A DNA stretch of 52,374 nt. Origin: Nonomuraea antri (lineage in GTDB: Bacteria > Actinomycetota > Actinomycetes > Streptosporangiales > Streptosporangiaceae). Both the position numbers and the translations under genes were made by a program. The stretch lies in assembly GCF_013283785.1 (NCBI RefSeq), contig NZ_JABCPZ010000053.1:1-52374 (forward strand). The letters are read 5' to 3'. Shown in pieces: positions 8,480 to 15,922 of the stretch. Below the pieces are notes generated by a model. The model saw nothing but the letters and a program-made list of their open reading frames with translations, had not been told where the DNA came from and ran no database searches. Position 1 is the stretch's first letter. The number at the start of each line of letters is the position of its first letter.

Positions 8480-9534
8480 CACTGCCCCACCATGAGCTTC
8501 CGCAGGTCCTTCGAGCTCTGGATCCTGGTGTTGCGCAGCGGCGGCGGCTCCTGCATCGGGTACGGGCACGGCGAGGGCCCCAGGTTCACGCAGGGCACCG
8601 CGGTGATGAAGTAGTGGCCCCGGTTGACCGTGGAGTAGGCGCGCTGGAACAGCGGCTGGAAGGTGGTGACGGTCTTCTCGATCTCGCCCACGTGCCGCCT
8701 GATGCCGCCGGTGAGCCCCTGCAGGTGGTCGACCAGCGCGCCCAGCTCCCTGGCGTTCTTGCCGATCACCTCGTTGGAGGTGTGGAAGGTGGCGGACAGC
8801 TCCACGATCGAGTCGTCGATGAGCCGCCGGTTGTCGGCGAACGCCTCCGACAGCACCACCAGGTTGTCGACCAGCCGCTCGATCTGCTTGTCGCGCTTGG
8901 CGACCACCTCGGTGACGGTGGCGTAGTCCCGCAGCAGCTGCTTGATCAGGCGCTTGCGCTCGTTGAGCGTGCCGGTGATGTCGTTGACGTTGTCCAGCAG
9001 CCGCGGGATGTTGCGGTGGTTGCCCTTGAGCGACTTGGACGCGGCGGTCAGCAGCTGGTTGATCTGGTCGGCGTCCAGGCTCCTGGTGAGCGGGCCGAGG
9101 TCGCTGACCAGCTCGCCGATGTCCACCACGGAGGCGGTGCGGGCGATGCGCGCGCCGGGGGCCAGCCGGTCGGCGGCGGTGCCGGGGATCAGGTAGACCA
9201 CGCGCTGGCCGATGGCGTTGCGCCAGCGGACGGCCGCCTCGGTGTCGGACGGCACGCGCACCTCCGCGCGTACCTCCATGGTCACCTCGGCCCGGCCGTT
9301 GACCACCTTGATCGTGTCGACCTGCCCGACCGGCGCCCCGGCGATCTTGACCTGGTCGCCCTCGTTCAGCCCGGACACGTCGTCGAAGGTCGCCGTCAGC
9401 AGGTAGCCGTCGCCGGTGCTGACGCGGGCGATCTGCAGGGTGATCAGCACGATCAGCGTGACCGTCAGGCCGAGGAACAGCGCGAAGCGCACGAACGTCC
9501 ACCTGCGGGCCGCGCGCTCCTTGGACACCGCCAT
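8479..9534 (-). CDS. mceB: MceB-like substrate-binding protein
   Basis: 351 residues. The cytoplasmic lead MAVSKERAARRW precedes one transmembrane helix (about 14-36). The MCE domain lies at about 43-120 (VKIAGAPVGQVDTIKV, WRNAIGQRVVYLIPG), then helical repeats. A C-terminal segment AVPCVNLGPSPCPYP is cysteine/proline-rich as in other MceB members. It starts one base after the mceA stop and its own stop overlaps the mceC start, so it is translated as part of the coupled series. Confidence 0.9.
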   Translation of the reverse strand: MAVSKERAARRWTFVRFALFLGLTVTLIVLITLQIARVSTGDGYLLTATFDDVSGLNEGDQVKIAGAPVGQVDTIKVVNGRAEVTMEVRAEVRVPSDTEAAVRWRNAIGQRVVYLIPGTAADRLAPGARIARTASVVDIGELVSDLGPLTRSLDADQINQLLTAASKSLKGNHRNIPRLLDNVNDITGTLNERKRLIKQLLRDYATVTEVVAKRDKQIERLVDNLVVLSEAFADNRRLIDDSIVELSATFHTSNEVIGKNARELGALVDHLQGLTGGIRRHVGEIEKTVTTFQPLFQRAYSTVNRGHYFITAVPCVNLGPSPCPYPMQEPPPLRNTRIQSSKDLRKLMVGQ

Positions 9535-10554
9535 CTAGCGCCTCCCGTCGGTGGGTCCGCAGGCGCCGACGATGAGCTCGCAGATGTCGGTGGCGACGAA
9601 CGCCTCCACCTGCATCTGGCGGCTGTTGCCCGGGCCGGGGGTCTCGATCAGCTCGTTGAGCAGGTCCACCAGGGTGTTGAGTCCGCGTACGCCGTCGCCG
9701 GCCAGGCCGAGCTGGGCGTAGATGAGCGCGGCCACCCGCTCGCCCGAGTGCACGCCGGCCCGCAGGTTCTGCCGGTGCTTGCCGAGCCCGTGGGCGCTCA
9801 GCTCGGAGACGGAGGTGATCTCCTGGAGCAGCGCGCGTACCTTGTCGGCCCGTTCCAGCAGGTCGGGGGTGATGACGTTGACGTCGGACGCGATCGAGAT
9901 CAGCTCGTCGCCCTTGTCGGAGAGCGCGGTGCCGAGCGCGGCGGTGTCCCGCAGGAACCGCCTGGCCTCGGCGCGGCGCCGGTGCGCGACGCCGACCACG
10001 GTGCCGGAGTCGTCGATCAGCTCGCGCAGGTGCTCGCCGGTGCCGTCGAGGCCCTTGGCCAGGGTGTGCACGATGACGGTGACCTCGCGCGGGTCGATCG
10101 CGTCGAGCCCCTGGTAGGCGTCGCCGAGCGTGTCGGACAGGTCGAGCGGGTCCTCGGTGGCGGTGATGACGGCGCCGCTGGTCAGGTAGGGGCCGGTGGT
10201 CTCGCCGGAGCCGAGCCGCAGGTCGATGTACTTCGGGCCGAACACCGAGGTGGGCTCGACGGAGGCGACCGTGGTCCGCGGGATCCTGACGCCCGGCCGG
10301 ATGTGCATGGTGACCACGGCCCGGCCCTTGGCGTCGAGCGACACGTCGGTCACGTCGCCGACGGTCAGTCCGCGGATCTTGACCGGGGAGTTGGTGTCCA
10401 TGCCCTGCCCGGCGTGGCCGAACACGGCGTCGATCCTGGTGCCGCTGATCTCGGTGGCCGCGCGTACGACGAAGAACGCGGTGGCGGCGAAGACGGCCAC
10501 GACGAGCGCGGCGACGCCGAGCCTGGCCGGGAAGGAGAGCTCGAATCTGGCCAT
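9535..10554 (-). CDS. mceA: MceA-like substrate-binding protein
   Basis: 339 residues, first MCE protein after the two permeases. One N-terminal helix (about 11-31, LGVAALVVAVFAATAFFVV) is followed by the MCE domain (about 38-115, KIRGLTVGDVTDVSLD, TSVFGPKYIDLRLG) and a helical region with a short C-terminal end containing ICELIVGACGPT. Its ATG lies 3 bases after the yrbEB stop. The gene order (two YrbE, then MceA to MceF) matches the canonical actinobacterial operon. The substrate (steroid, fatty acid or other lipid) cannot be read from the sequence. Confidence 0.9.
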   Translation of the reverse strand: MARFELSFPARLGVAALVVAVFAATAFFVVRAATEISGTRIDAVFGHAGQGMDTNSPVKIRGLTVGDVTDVSLDAKGRAVVTMHIRPGVRIPRTTVASVEPTSVFGPKYIDLRLGSGETTGPYLTSGAVITATEDPLDLSDTLGDAYQGLDAIDPREVTVIVHTLAKGLDGTGEHLRELIDDSGTVVGVAHRRRAEARRFLRDTAALGTALSDKGDELISIASDVNVITPDLLERADKVRALLQEITSVSELSAHGLGKHRQNLRAGVHSGERVAALIYAQLGLAGDGVRGLNTLVDLLNELIETPGPGNSRQMQVEAFVATDICELIVGACGPTDGRR

Positions 10555-10557
10555 GCC

Positions 10558-11415
10558 TCACCCGCCCGTCAGCGGCACGTTGCCGCCGCCGCCCCAGAAC
10601 AGGTACGACAGCAGCAGGTTGATCAGCACGATCGTGACGATCGACTGGCGGATGGCCCGGCCGGCCGCGACGCCCACGCCCACCGGGCCGCCGGTGGCGT
10701 GGAAGCCGTAGAAGCAGTGGATGACGATGACCGTGAAGGCGAACACGCCCACCTTGGCGACGCTGAAGACGATGTCGCTGACCGGCAGGTACAGGTAGAA
10801 GTAGTAGTCGTAGACGCCCGGGGCCAGCCCGAACAGCACGGTGCACATCAGCCGGGTGGCGAAGAAGCTGGCGAACAGCGCGATCAGGTAGATCGGCATG
10901 AGGGCCAGCAGCGCGGCCACGACCCGGGTGCAGATCAGGTAGGTGAAGGCGTTGATGCCCATCACCTCCAGCGCGTCGATCTCCTCGGAGATGCGCATCG
11001 CGCCCAGCTCCGCCGTGAACGACGAGCCGACCTGCGCCGCCAGCGCGGTGGCCGCGATGATCGGGGTGATCTCGCGGACGTTGGCGAAGCTGCCCACCAG
11101 CCCCATGAACGACTCGGCGCCGATCGCGGCCAGCCCCTGGTAGCCCTGCAGGCCCACGGTGGCGCCCACGACGAACGCCATGGTGAACACCACGAAGATC
11201 ATGCCGCCGCCGATGACGGTCGCGCCGACGCCGACCACGACGTCGCTGACGTGCCGCAGGACGACCTTGAAGTAACGCAGCCGCAGGATGACGTCGCGTA
11301 CCGAGTAGAACAGCACTCGCCACACGAACAGCGGCCAGTCGGCCAGCCCCGCGAACCTCTCGGCGGCGTCGCGGCCCCTGGCCGCCATCCTGAGCCCCGC
11401 CGTCCTGGTCACCAT
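10558..11415 (-). CDS. YrbE-B / MlaE-family permease of the Mce transporter
   Basis: 285 residues with five to six hydrophobic segments. The MlaE-family core is clear: an amphipathic N-terminus (VWRVLFYSVRDVILRLRYF), the EQ-loop-like region with EISEEIDALEVMGINAF-type residues (ISEEIDALEVMGINAFTY), and a C-terminal helix pair before the end GNVPLTGG. It forms the membrane channel with YrbE-A and couples to an Mkl/MlaF ATPase that is not encoded nearby. ATG 11415 overlaps the yrbEA stop (TGATG). Confidence 0.92.
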   Translation of the reverse strand: MVTRTAGLRMAARGRDAAERFAGLADWPLFVWRVLFYSVRDVILRLRYFKVVLRHVSDVVVGVGATVIGGGMIFVVFTMAFVVGATVGLQGYQGLAAIGAESFMGLVGSFANVREITPIIAATALAAQVGSSFTAELGAMRISEEIDALEVMGINAFTYLICTRVVAALLALMPIYLIALFASFFATRLMCTVLFGLAPGVYDYYFYLYLPVSDIVFSVAKVGVFAFTVIVIHCFYGFHATGGPVGVGVAAGRAIRQSIVTIVLINLLLSYLFWGGGGNVPLTGG

Positions 11416-12206
11416 CACAGCGCCCGGGGCGGATAGGCCAGGAAGTACACGGCGGAGATCATGTAGTTGAACGCGAACACCAGCATGAACGTGACCACCG
11501 TGGCCTGGTTGACCGCCCGGCCCACGCCGACCGGGCTGGTCGCGCACGTCATGCCCTTGTAGCAGGCGACGGCCGCGGCGATGAACCCGAACACCCACGC
11601 CTTGAACAGCGTCACGTACAGGTCGGAGCCGACCACCAGCGACAGCGCGCCGTCGAAGTAGGCGCCGGGCGTGACGCCCTGCACGACCACGTTGAAGAAG
11701 TAGCCGCCGCTCGCCCCGGCCAGGATGACCAGCGGGCACAGGCAGACGGCGACCGTGCTGGCGGCCCACATGCGCGGTGTGACCAGGCGGTGGATCGGGT
11801 TGACCGACATGACCTCCATGGCGCTGAGCTCGTCGCGGATGTTGCGCGCGCCGATGTCGGAGGTCATCGCGCTGCCGCCGGCCCCCGCGATGAGCAGCGC
11901 GCTGGCCAGCGGCGCGACCTCGCGGATCAGGCCGACGAACACCGCGCTGCCGGTCGCCGAGGCCGCGCCGAGCTGCCAGGCCAGCTCGCCGACCTGCAGG
12001 GCCACGGTCGCGCCGAGGGGGAGGGAGACCAGCAGCACCGGGATGCTGGTGACGCGGGCCAGGAACCAGCACTGGTCGACGAACTCCCAGAACCAGCTGC
12101 GCACGTCCCAGCTTCTGCGCAGGCCCTCCAGGACGATGACGAACAGGTCACCGACCTGGCCGAGGACGGACCCGGCCCGGCGTCCGAGGTATCCGGACAG
12201 GGCCAT
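11415..12206 (-). CDS. YrbE-A / MlaE-family permease of the Mce transporter
   Basis: 263 residues, first gene of the mce operon. MlaE-family features include the amphipathic start, the hydrophobic helix IPVLLVSLPLGATVALQVG, and IRDELSAMEVMSVNPIHRLV, the conserved loop that contacts the ATPase. Several transmembrane helices follow. It pairs with the next gene to make the heteromeric permease. The upstream gap of 182 bases to the pepP stop holds the operon's promoter; the start has only a weak ribosome site (GGGG at about -12 to -9). Confidence 0.92.
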   Translation of the reverse strand: MALSGYLGRRAGSVLGQVGDLFVIVLEGLRRSWDVRSWFWEFVDQCWFLARVTSIPVLLVSLPLGATVALQVGELAWQLGAASATGSAVFVGLIREVAPLASALLIAGAGGSAMTSDIGARNIRDELSAMEVMSVNPIHRLVTPRMWAASTVAVCLCPLVILAGASGGYFFNVVVQGVTPGAYFDGALSLVVGSDLYVTLFKAWVFGFIAAAVACYKGMTCATSPVGVGRAVNQATVVTFMLVFAFNYMISAVYFLAYPPRAL

Positions 12207-12270
12207 TCAGTGCCCCGTCCACGTGCGTGTCGCCGCCATGACCACCTCCGCCGCCTACGGATCAGTCACC

Positions 12271-12292
12271 CTACTGACGGGTTGTCTAGTAG
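12271..12292. promoter_or_regulatory. Candidate operator upstream of the mce operon
   Basis: An imperfect inverted repeat, CTACT-GAC / GTC-TAGTAG, with a GGGTT centre lies 65-86 bases before yrbEA. A weak -35/-10-like pair (CTGACA, 17 bases, CATACC) reads toward yrbEA from about 12348 to 12320. The repeat is suited to a dimeric repressor, but no regulator gene is adjacent. Confidence 0.3.
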
Positions 12293-12388
12293 TCGATGCT
12301 TGGACTGGAATTTGCGAAAAAGGTATGAGACGCAGCTCACGCCTTGTCAGCCCCATACGAAACGTGACCAACCCGTGACCCAGTGGTC

Positions 12389-13783
12389 TCAGGAGAGCAG
12401 ATTGGCCATCCAGGTCTCGATCTCCGCGGCGCGGCGGGGGAGCGCGGCGGACATGAGGCGGGCGCCGTCGGCGGTGATCTCCAGGTCGTCCTCGATGCGG
12501 ATGCCCAGGCCGCGCAGTTCCTCGGGCAGGGTCAGGTCGTCCGGCTGGAAGTACAGGCCGGGCTCGACGGTGAGCACCTGGCCCTCCTCCAGGACGCCGT
12601 CCAGGTAGACCTCGGCGCGCGACCTGGCGCAGTCGTGCACGTCCAGGCCGAGCATGTGGCCGCTGCTGCACAGCGTGTAGCGGCGGTACAGGCCGGACTC
12701 CATCAGGCTGTCGGGGGAGTCCTTGAGCAGGCCCCAGTCGTGCAGGCCCTCGCAGATGACGCGCATGCCCGCGCGGTGGAAGTCGCGGAAGCTCGCGCCC
12801 GGCCTGAGCGTGGCGATGGCCGCCGTCTGGGCCTCGTAGACCAGGTCGTAGGCCTGCCGCTGGACGCTGGTGAACGTGCCGGACAGCGGGAACGTGCGGG
12901 TGATGTCGGCGGTGTAGAGCGTGTCGGTCTCCACGCCGGCGTCGAGCAGCAGCAGGTCCTGCGGGCGCAGCGCGCCGTCGTTGCGGATCCAGTGCAGCAC
13001 GCAGGCGTGCGCGCCGGAGGCGACGATGCTGTCGTAGCCCACCGCGTTGCCCTCCAGGCGCGAACGCAGCCCGAACACGCCCTCCAGGTACCGCTCGCCC
13101 CTCGGGTGGCCGAGCGCCTGGGGCAGGGCGCGCACCACGTCCTCGAAGCCGCGGGTGGTGGCGTCCACGGCGAACTGCAGCTCGCCGACCTCCCACTCGT
13201 CCTTGATCAGCCGCATCTCGGACAGGAAGCCCTCGAACTCGGCGTCGCCGTCACCCGGCTCGACGGCGGCGTCCACGGTGGGGTCCACGTCCCGCAGCAC
13301 CCTGGCCGGGCCGCGCAGTTCCAGGTCGCGGATGTGGGCGCACTCCACCTGGTACAGCTCGGCCGCCTCGGCCAGGTCCGGCCGGCGGCCCACCCAGAAC
13401 TCGCCGTAGCGGCGGTCGCGGTAGAACTCCTGGCCCTCCGCGCGCGGCGAGCGCGGCCGCAGGTACAGCCTGGACTCCCCGGACGGCTCCACCACCAGCA
13501 CGTCGCCCGGCTCGCTCGCGCCGGTCAGGTACGAGTACGCGCTGTGCGGCCTGAACCGGTAGTCGCAGTCGTTGCTGCGGACCTTCAGCGTGCCCGCGGG
13601 GATCACCAGCCGCTCGCCGGGGAAGCGGGCCGCCAGTGCGGCGCGGCGCTTGGCGGCCCAGGGGGCGATCGGCAGCGCGGTCACGTCGGTGCGGCGGGTG
13701 TCGGCCCAGCCGGTCCGCATGAACGCGGCCAGGTCGTCGGTGATGGGCAGGTCGTGGCTTCCGGTGTTGAGCGGCTCGGTCAT
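12389..13783 (-). CDS. pepP: Xaa-Pro aminopeptidase (aminopeptidase P)
   Basis: 464 residues. It removes an N-terminal residue next to proline using a dimetal centre. The N-terminal AMP_N domain (about 35-180) precedes the pita-bread M24 domain. The five metal ligands are recognisable: Asp in LLLLDAGVE, Asp in TADITRTFP, His in GHMLGLDVHD, Glu in LTVEPGLYF and Glu in IRIEDDLEI. ATG 13783 was chosen over GTG 13825 because a TACTAT -10 box overlaps the GTG region, which would place transcription start inside the longer reading. It is divergent from the CBS gene and separated from mce by 182 bases. Confidence 0.92.
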   Translation of the reverse strand: MTEPLNTGSHDLPITDDLAAFMRTGWADTRRTDVTALPIAPWAAKRRAALAARFPGERLVIPAGTLKVRSNDCDYRFRPHSAYSYLTGASEPGDVLVVEPSGESRLYLRPRSPRAEGQEFYRDRRYGEFWVGRRPDLAEAAELYQVECAHIRDLELRGPARVLRDVDPTVDAAVEPGDGDAEFEGFLSEMRLIKDEWEVGELQFAVDATTRGFEDVVRALPQALGHPRGERYLEGVFGLRSRLEGNAVGYDSIVASGAHACVLHWIRNDGALRPQDLLLLDAGVETDTLYTADITRTFPLSGTFTSVQRQAYDLVYEAQTAAIATLRPGASFRDFHRAGMRVICEGLHDWGLLKDSPDSLMESGLYRRYTLCSSGHMLGLDVHDCARSRAEVYLDGVLEEGQVLTVEPGLYFQPDDLTLPEELRGLGIRIEDDLEITADGARLMSAALPRRAAEIETWMANLLS

Positions 13784-13825
13784 CTTTTTGCGCGTCCCGT
13801 GGGTGAGGAAACAGTGATATTTCAC

Positions 13826-13831
13826 ATAGTA
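13826..13831 (-). promoter_or_regulatory. -10 box of pepP
   Basis: TACTAT on the minus strand, predicting a transcript start near 13818 and a leader of about 35 bases before the ATG at 13783. The -35 region is weak. It argues against the upstream GTG start at 13825. Confidence 0.4.
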
Positions 13832-13953
13832 GTGAGGTTGCGGTACGGCATGCAGCCTATGCGAGCGCTTGACGCCGTCCCCACCGGGTTGTTTGCCTGG
13901 GACATGGGCCTAATCAGGGCCCGCTCGGGAAGCTGACCTCCGAGGTGGTGCAT

Positions 13954-14382
13954 ATGCTCATTGGGACGATCCTGCGTGGCAAGGGCAGCGGCGTGACGAC
14001 CGTGACGCCGGACGCGACCGTGCGGGAACTGCTCGCCCAGCTCGCCGAACACAACATCGGAGCCGTGGTCGTCTCCGCCGACGGCGCCACGATCGACGGG
14101 ATCGTCTCCGAACGTGACGTCGTCCGGCGCCTGCACGACCGGGGCGCCGCCATCCTGGACGAGCCCGTCTCCTCGATCATGACGGTCGAGGTCCGCACGG
14201 TCGGCCCGGGCGACCGGGTGGACGAACTACGCAAGACGATGACCCAGCACCGCTTCAGGCACATGCCCGTCACCGAGAACGGGCGGCTGGTCGGCATCGT
14301 CAGCATCGGTGACGTGGTCAAGAGTGCCATCGAGGAACTCGAGACCGAGAAGGCGTCCTTGGTGGACTATCTCCATCGCTGA
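13954..14382 (+). CDS. Two-CBS-domain protein
   Basis: 142 residues consisting almost entirely of a Bateman pair: CBS1 about 5-60 (VTPDATVRELLAQLAEHNIG ... GIVSERDVV) and CBS2 about 75-130 (ELRKTMTQHRFRHMPV ... GIVSIGDVV). Stand-alone CBS pairs bind adenine nucleotides and act as cellular energy sensors; in mycobacteria similar proteins (Hrp1) are hypoxia-induced. ATG 13954 was preferred over two upstream GTG codons because GAGG sits 8 bases before it. The partner is unknown. Confidence 0.88.
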   Translation: MLIGTILRGKGSGVTTVTPDATVRELLAQLAEHNIGAVVVSADGATIDGIVSERDVVRRLHDRGAAILDEPVSSIMTVEVRTVGPGDRVDELRKTMTQHRFRHMPVTENGRLVGIVSIGDVVKSAIEELETEKASLVDYLHR

Positions 14383-14403
14383 CGGAGATGGCAGGCTTGG
14401 CCC

Positions 14404-15060
14404 GTGATGTACGGGCCTCCTCCTGAGTACCCCAAGGCGTCGAGCAGTCCGCCGCTGATCCTGCTCGCCACGGGACTCGCCGGGGTGCTCGGCTTCCTGC
14501 TCGGCATGTTCGTCGGCATCGGCACGGGCGCCCCCGCCGACGAGCCCGAGCCCAGGGTCACGGTGACGGTCGAGGACACCACGCCGCCCGCGGAGGTGAC
14601 ACAGCCGCCGGGCGGCGAGACCGTCGCGCCGCCCCAGGACGGCCAGCCCACGGCGGGTCAGCCCACCGCTGGTCAACCCACGGCCGGTCAGCCCACGGCC
14701 GGTCAGCCCACGGCCGGTCAACCAACCGCCGGTCAGCCCACGGCCGGGCAGCCGACGGCGGGTCAGCCCACGCTGGGCACCGGGCAGCAGGGAACCGGGC
14801 AGCCGGTCGCCGGTCCGCCCGACAACCCCGCCTCCATCCAGGTGCTCGTCGTGGGCAAGGACATCCAGCCGGGCACCTACCGCACCACCGGCCCGGTCGC
14901 GGGCGGCGCCGCGTGCTACTGGGCGCGGATGAGCGGCACCTCGGGCAGCATGAGCGACGTCATCGACGCGGGCATGCCGCCGGGCGCGGCCACGGTCACC
15001 ATCCAGGCGACGGACAAGGCGTTCTCCACCGCGGGCTGCGCGCCGTGGACCAGAACGTGA
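14404..15060 (+). CDS. Membrane-anchored surface protein with GQPTA repeats
   Basis: About 218 residues. A short cytoplasmic N-terminus (YGPPPEYPKASSSPP) precedes one helix (about 19-40, LLATGLAGVLGFLLGMFVGIG), an acidic/proline stalk, nine pentapeptide repeats of GQPTA type (about 80-124), and a C-terminal domain (about 145-218, GKDIQPGTYRTTGP ... CYWARMSGTSG). That domain, with two cysteines and a TVTIQATDKAF segment, recurs in actinobacterial exported proteins, but its function is unknown. A CAGGCT -10-like hexamer lies 6 bases before GTG 14404, suggesting a leaderless start; ATG 14407 is the alternative. Confidence 0.75.
   Translation: MMYGPPPEYPKASSSPPLILLATGLAGVLGFLLGMFVGIGTGAPADEPEPRVTVTVEDTTPPAEVTQPPGGETVAPPQDGQPTAGQPTAGQPTAGQPTAGQPTAGQPTAGQPTAGQPTAGQPTLGTGQQGTGQPVAGPPDNPASIQVLVVGKDIQPGTYRTTGPVAGGAACYWARMSGTSGSMSDVIDAGMPPGAATVTIQATDKAFSTAGCAPWTRT
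14641..14775 (+). repeat. Nine 15-bp tandem repeats encoding GQPTA
   Basis: Nine consecutive in-frame 15-base units, the last ending in GQPTL, form a flexible Pro/Thr stalk. Third-base differences between units (ggc/ggt/ggg, cag/caa, ccc/cca/ccg) show the array is not brand new but is still highly regular. Copy number may vary between strains. Confidence 0.95.
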
Positions 15061-15148
15061 CCCCCTCGGCGATCTTCGTGATGCCGTCCCCCTGGAGACG
15101 GCGGCCCGGCCTGTAGGAGGATGCAGGCAGCCCAACGAGGAGGATGTC

Positions 15149-15922
15149 ATGTCGATTCTGCAGTCCCTGGTGGAGAGCGTGCGTTCCGGCGCCGTGGAGG
15201 TCGTCGACCTCACCGCGCCGCTGTCCGAGGAGACGCCCATCCTCCAGCTGCCCCCGCCGTTCGGTAACACGATCCCGTTCCGCAAGGACGAGATCAGCCG
15301 CTACGACGACCGCGGCCCCGCCTGGTACTGGAACGATCTCCACCTGGGCGAGCACGTCGGCACCCACTTCGACGCGCCGATCCACTGGGTCACCGCCCGC
15401 GACGGCCAGGACGTCTCCCAGGTGCCGCCGCGCAGCCTGATCGCGCCCGCCGTGGTGCTCGACTTCACCGCGGAAGCCGGCAAGGACCCCGACTTCCTGC
15501 TGCGGATCGAGCACGTCCAGGAATGGGAACGCGCCAACGGGCCGCTCCCCGAAGGCGGCTGGCTGCTCTACCGCACCGGCTGGGACTCCCGAGCCGCCGA
15601 CCAGGCCGCGTTCCTCAACGCCGACGAGACCGGCCCGCACACCCCCGGCGTCTCGGTCGAGTGCGCCCGCTGGCTGGCCGAGCAGACGCCGATCCTGGGC
15701 ATCGGGGTGGAGACCGTCGGCACCGACGCCGGCGCCGCGCACTCCTTCGACCCGGCATTCCCCTGCCACTCCTTCCTGCTCGGCGCCGGCAAGTACGGCC
15801 TGACCCAGCTGCGCAACCTCGACCTGCTCCCGGTCACCGGCGCCGTCGTGGTCGCGCCGCCGCTGCCGATCGTGGGCGGGTCGGGCAGCCCGGTGCGCGT
15901 CCTGGCCCTGGTCGAACGATGA
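15149..15922 (+). CDS. Cyclase-family metal-dependent hydrolase
   Basis: 257 residues. The family signature HVGTHFDAPIH (residues 69-79) carries the metal-binding histidines and aspartate of the kynurenine formamidase / isatin hydrolase group, which opens amide or lactone bonds. A downstream GIGVETVGTDAG and the C-terminal histidine-bearing HSFLLGAGKYGL segment fit the fold. GAGGAGG precedes ATG 15149 by 7 bases. The stop overlaps the next gene's ATG (ATGA), so the two enzymes are co-translated and probably act in one pathway. The substrate is unknown. Confidence 0.85.
   Translation: MSILQSLVESVRSGAVEVVDLTAPLSEETPILQLPPPFGNTIPFRKDEISRYDDRGPAWYWNDLHLGEHVGTHFDAPIHWVTARDGQDVSQVPPRSLIAPAVVLDFTAEAGKDPDFLLRIEHVQEWERANGPLPEGGWLLYRTGWDSRAADQAAFLNADETGPHTPGVSVECARWLAEQTPILGIGVETVGTDAGAAHSFDPAFPCHSFLLGAGKYGLTQLRNLDLLPVTGAVVVAPPLPIVGGSGSPVRVLALVER

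Noticed and set aside
7454..11323. A 1289-residue minus-strand open frame as a giant fusion protein
   Set aside because: Only its last 341 residues (MceC) read as protein; the rest is out of frame through mceB, mceA and yrbEB, which are recognisable in other frames.
8614..11436. A 940-residue plus-strand open frame
   Set aside because: It is antisense to mceA, mceB and yrbE genes, with the low-complexity Gly/Arg/His/Val composition of a G+C-rich shadow frame; the minus-strand genes have clear family motifs.
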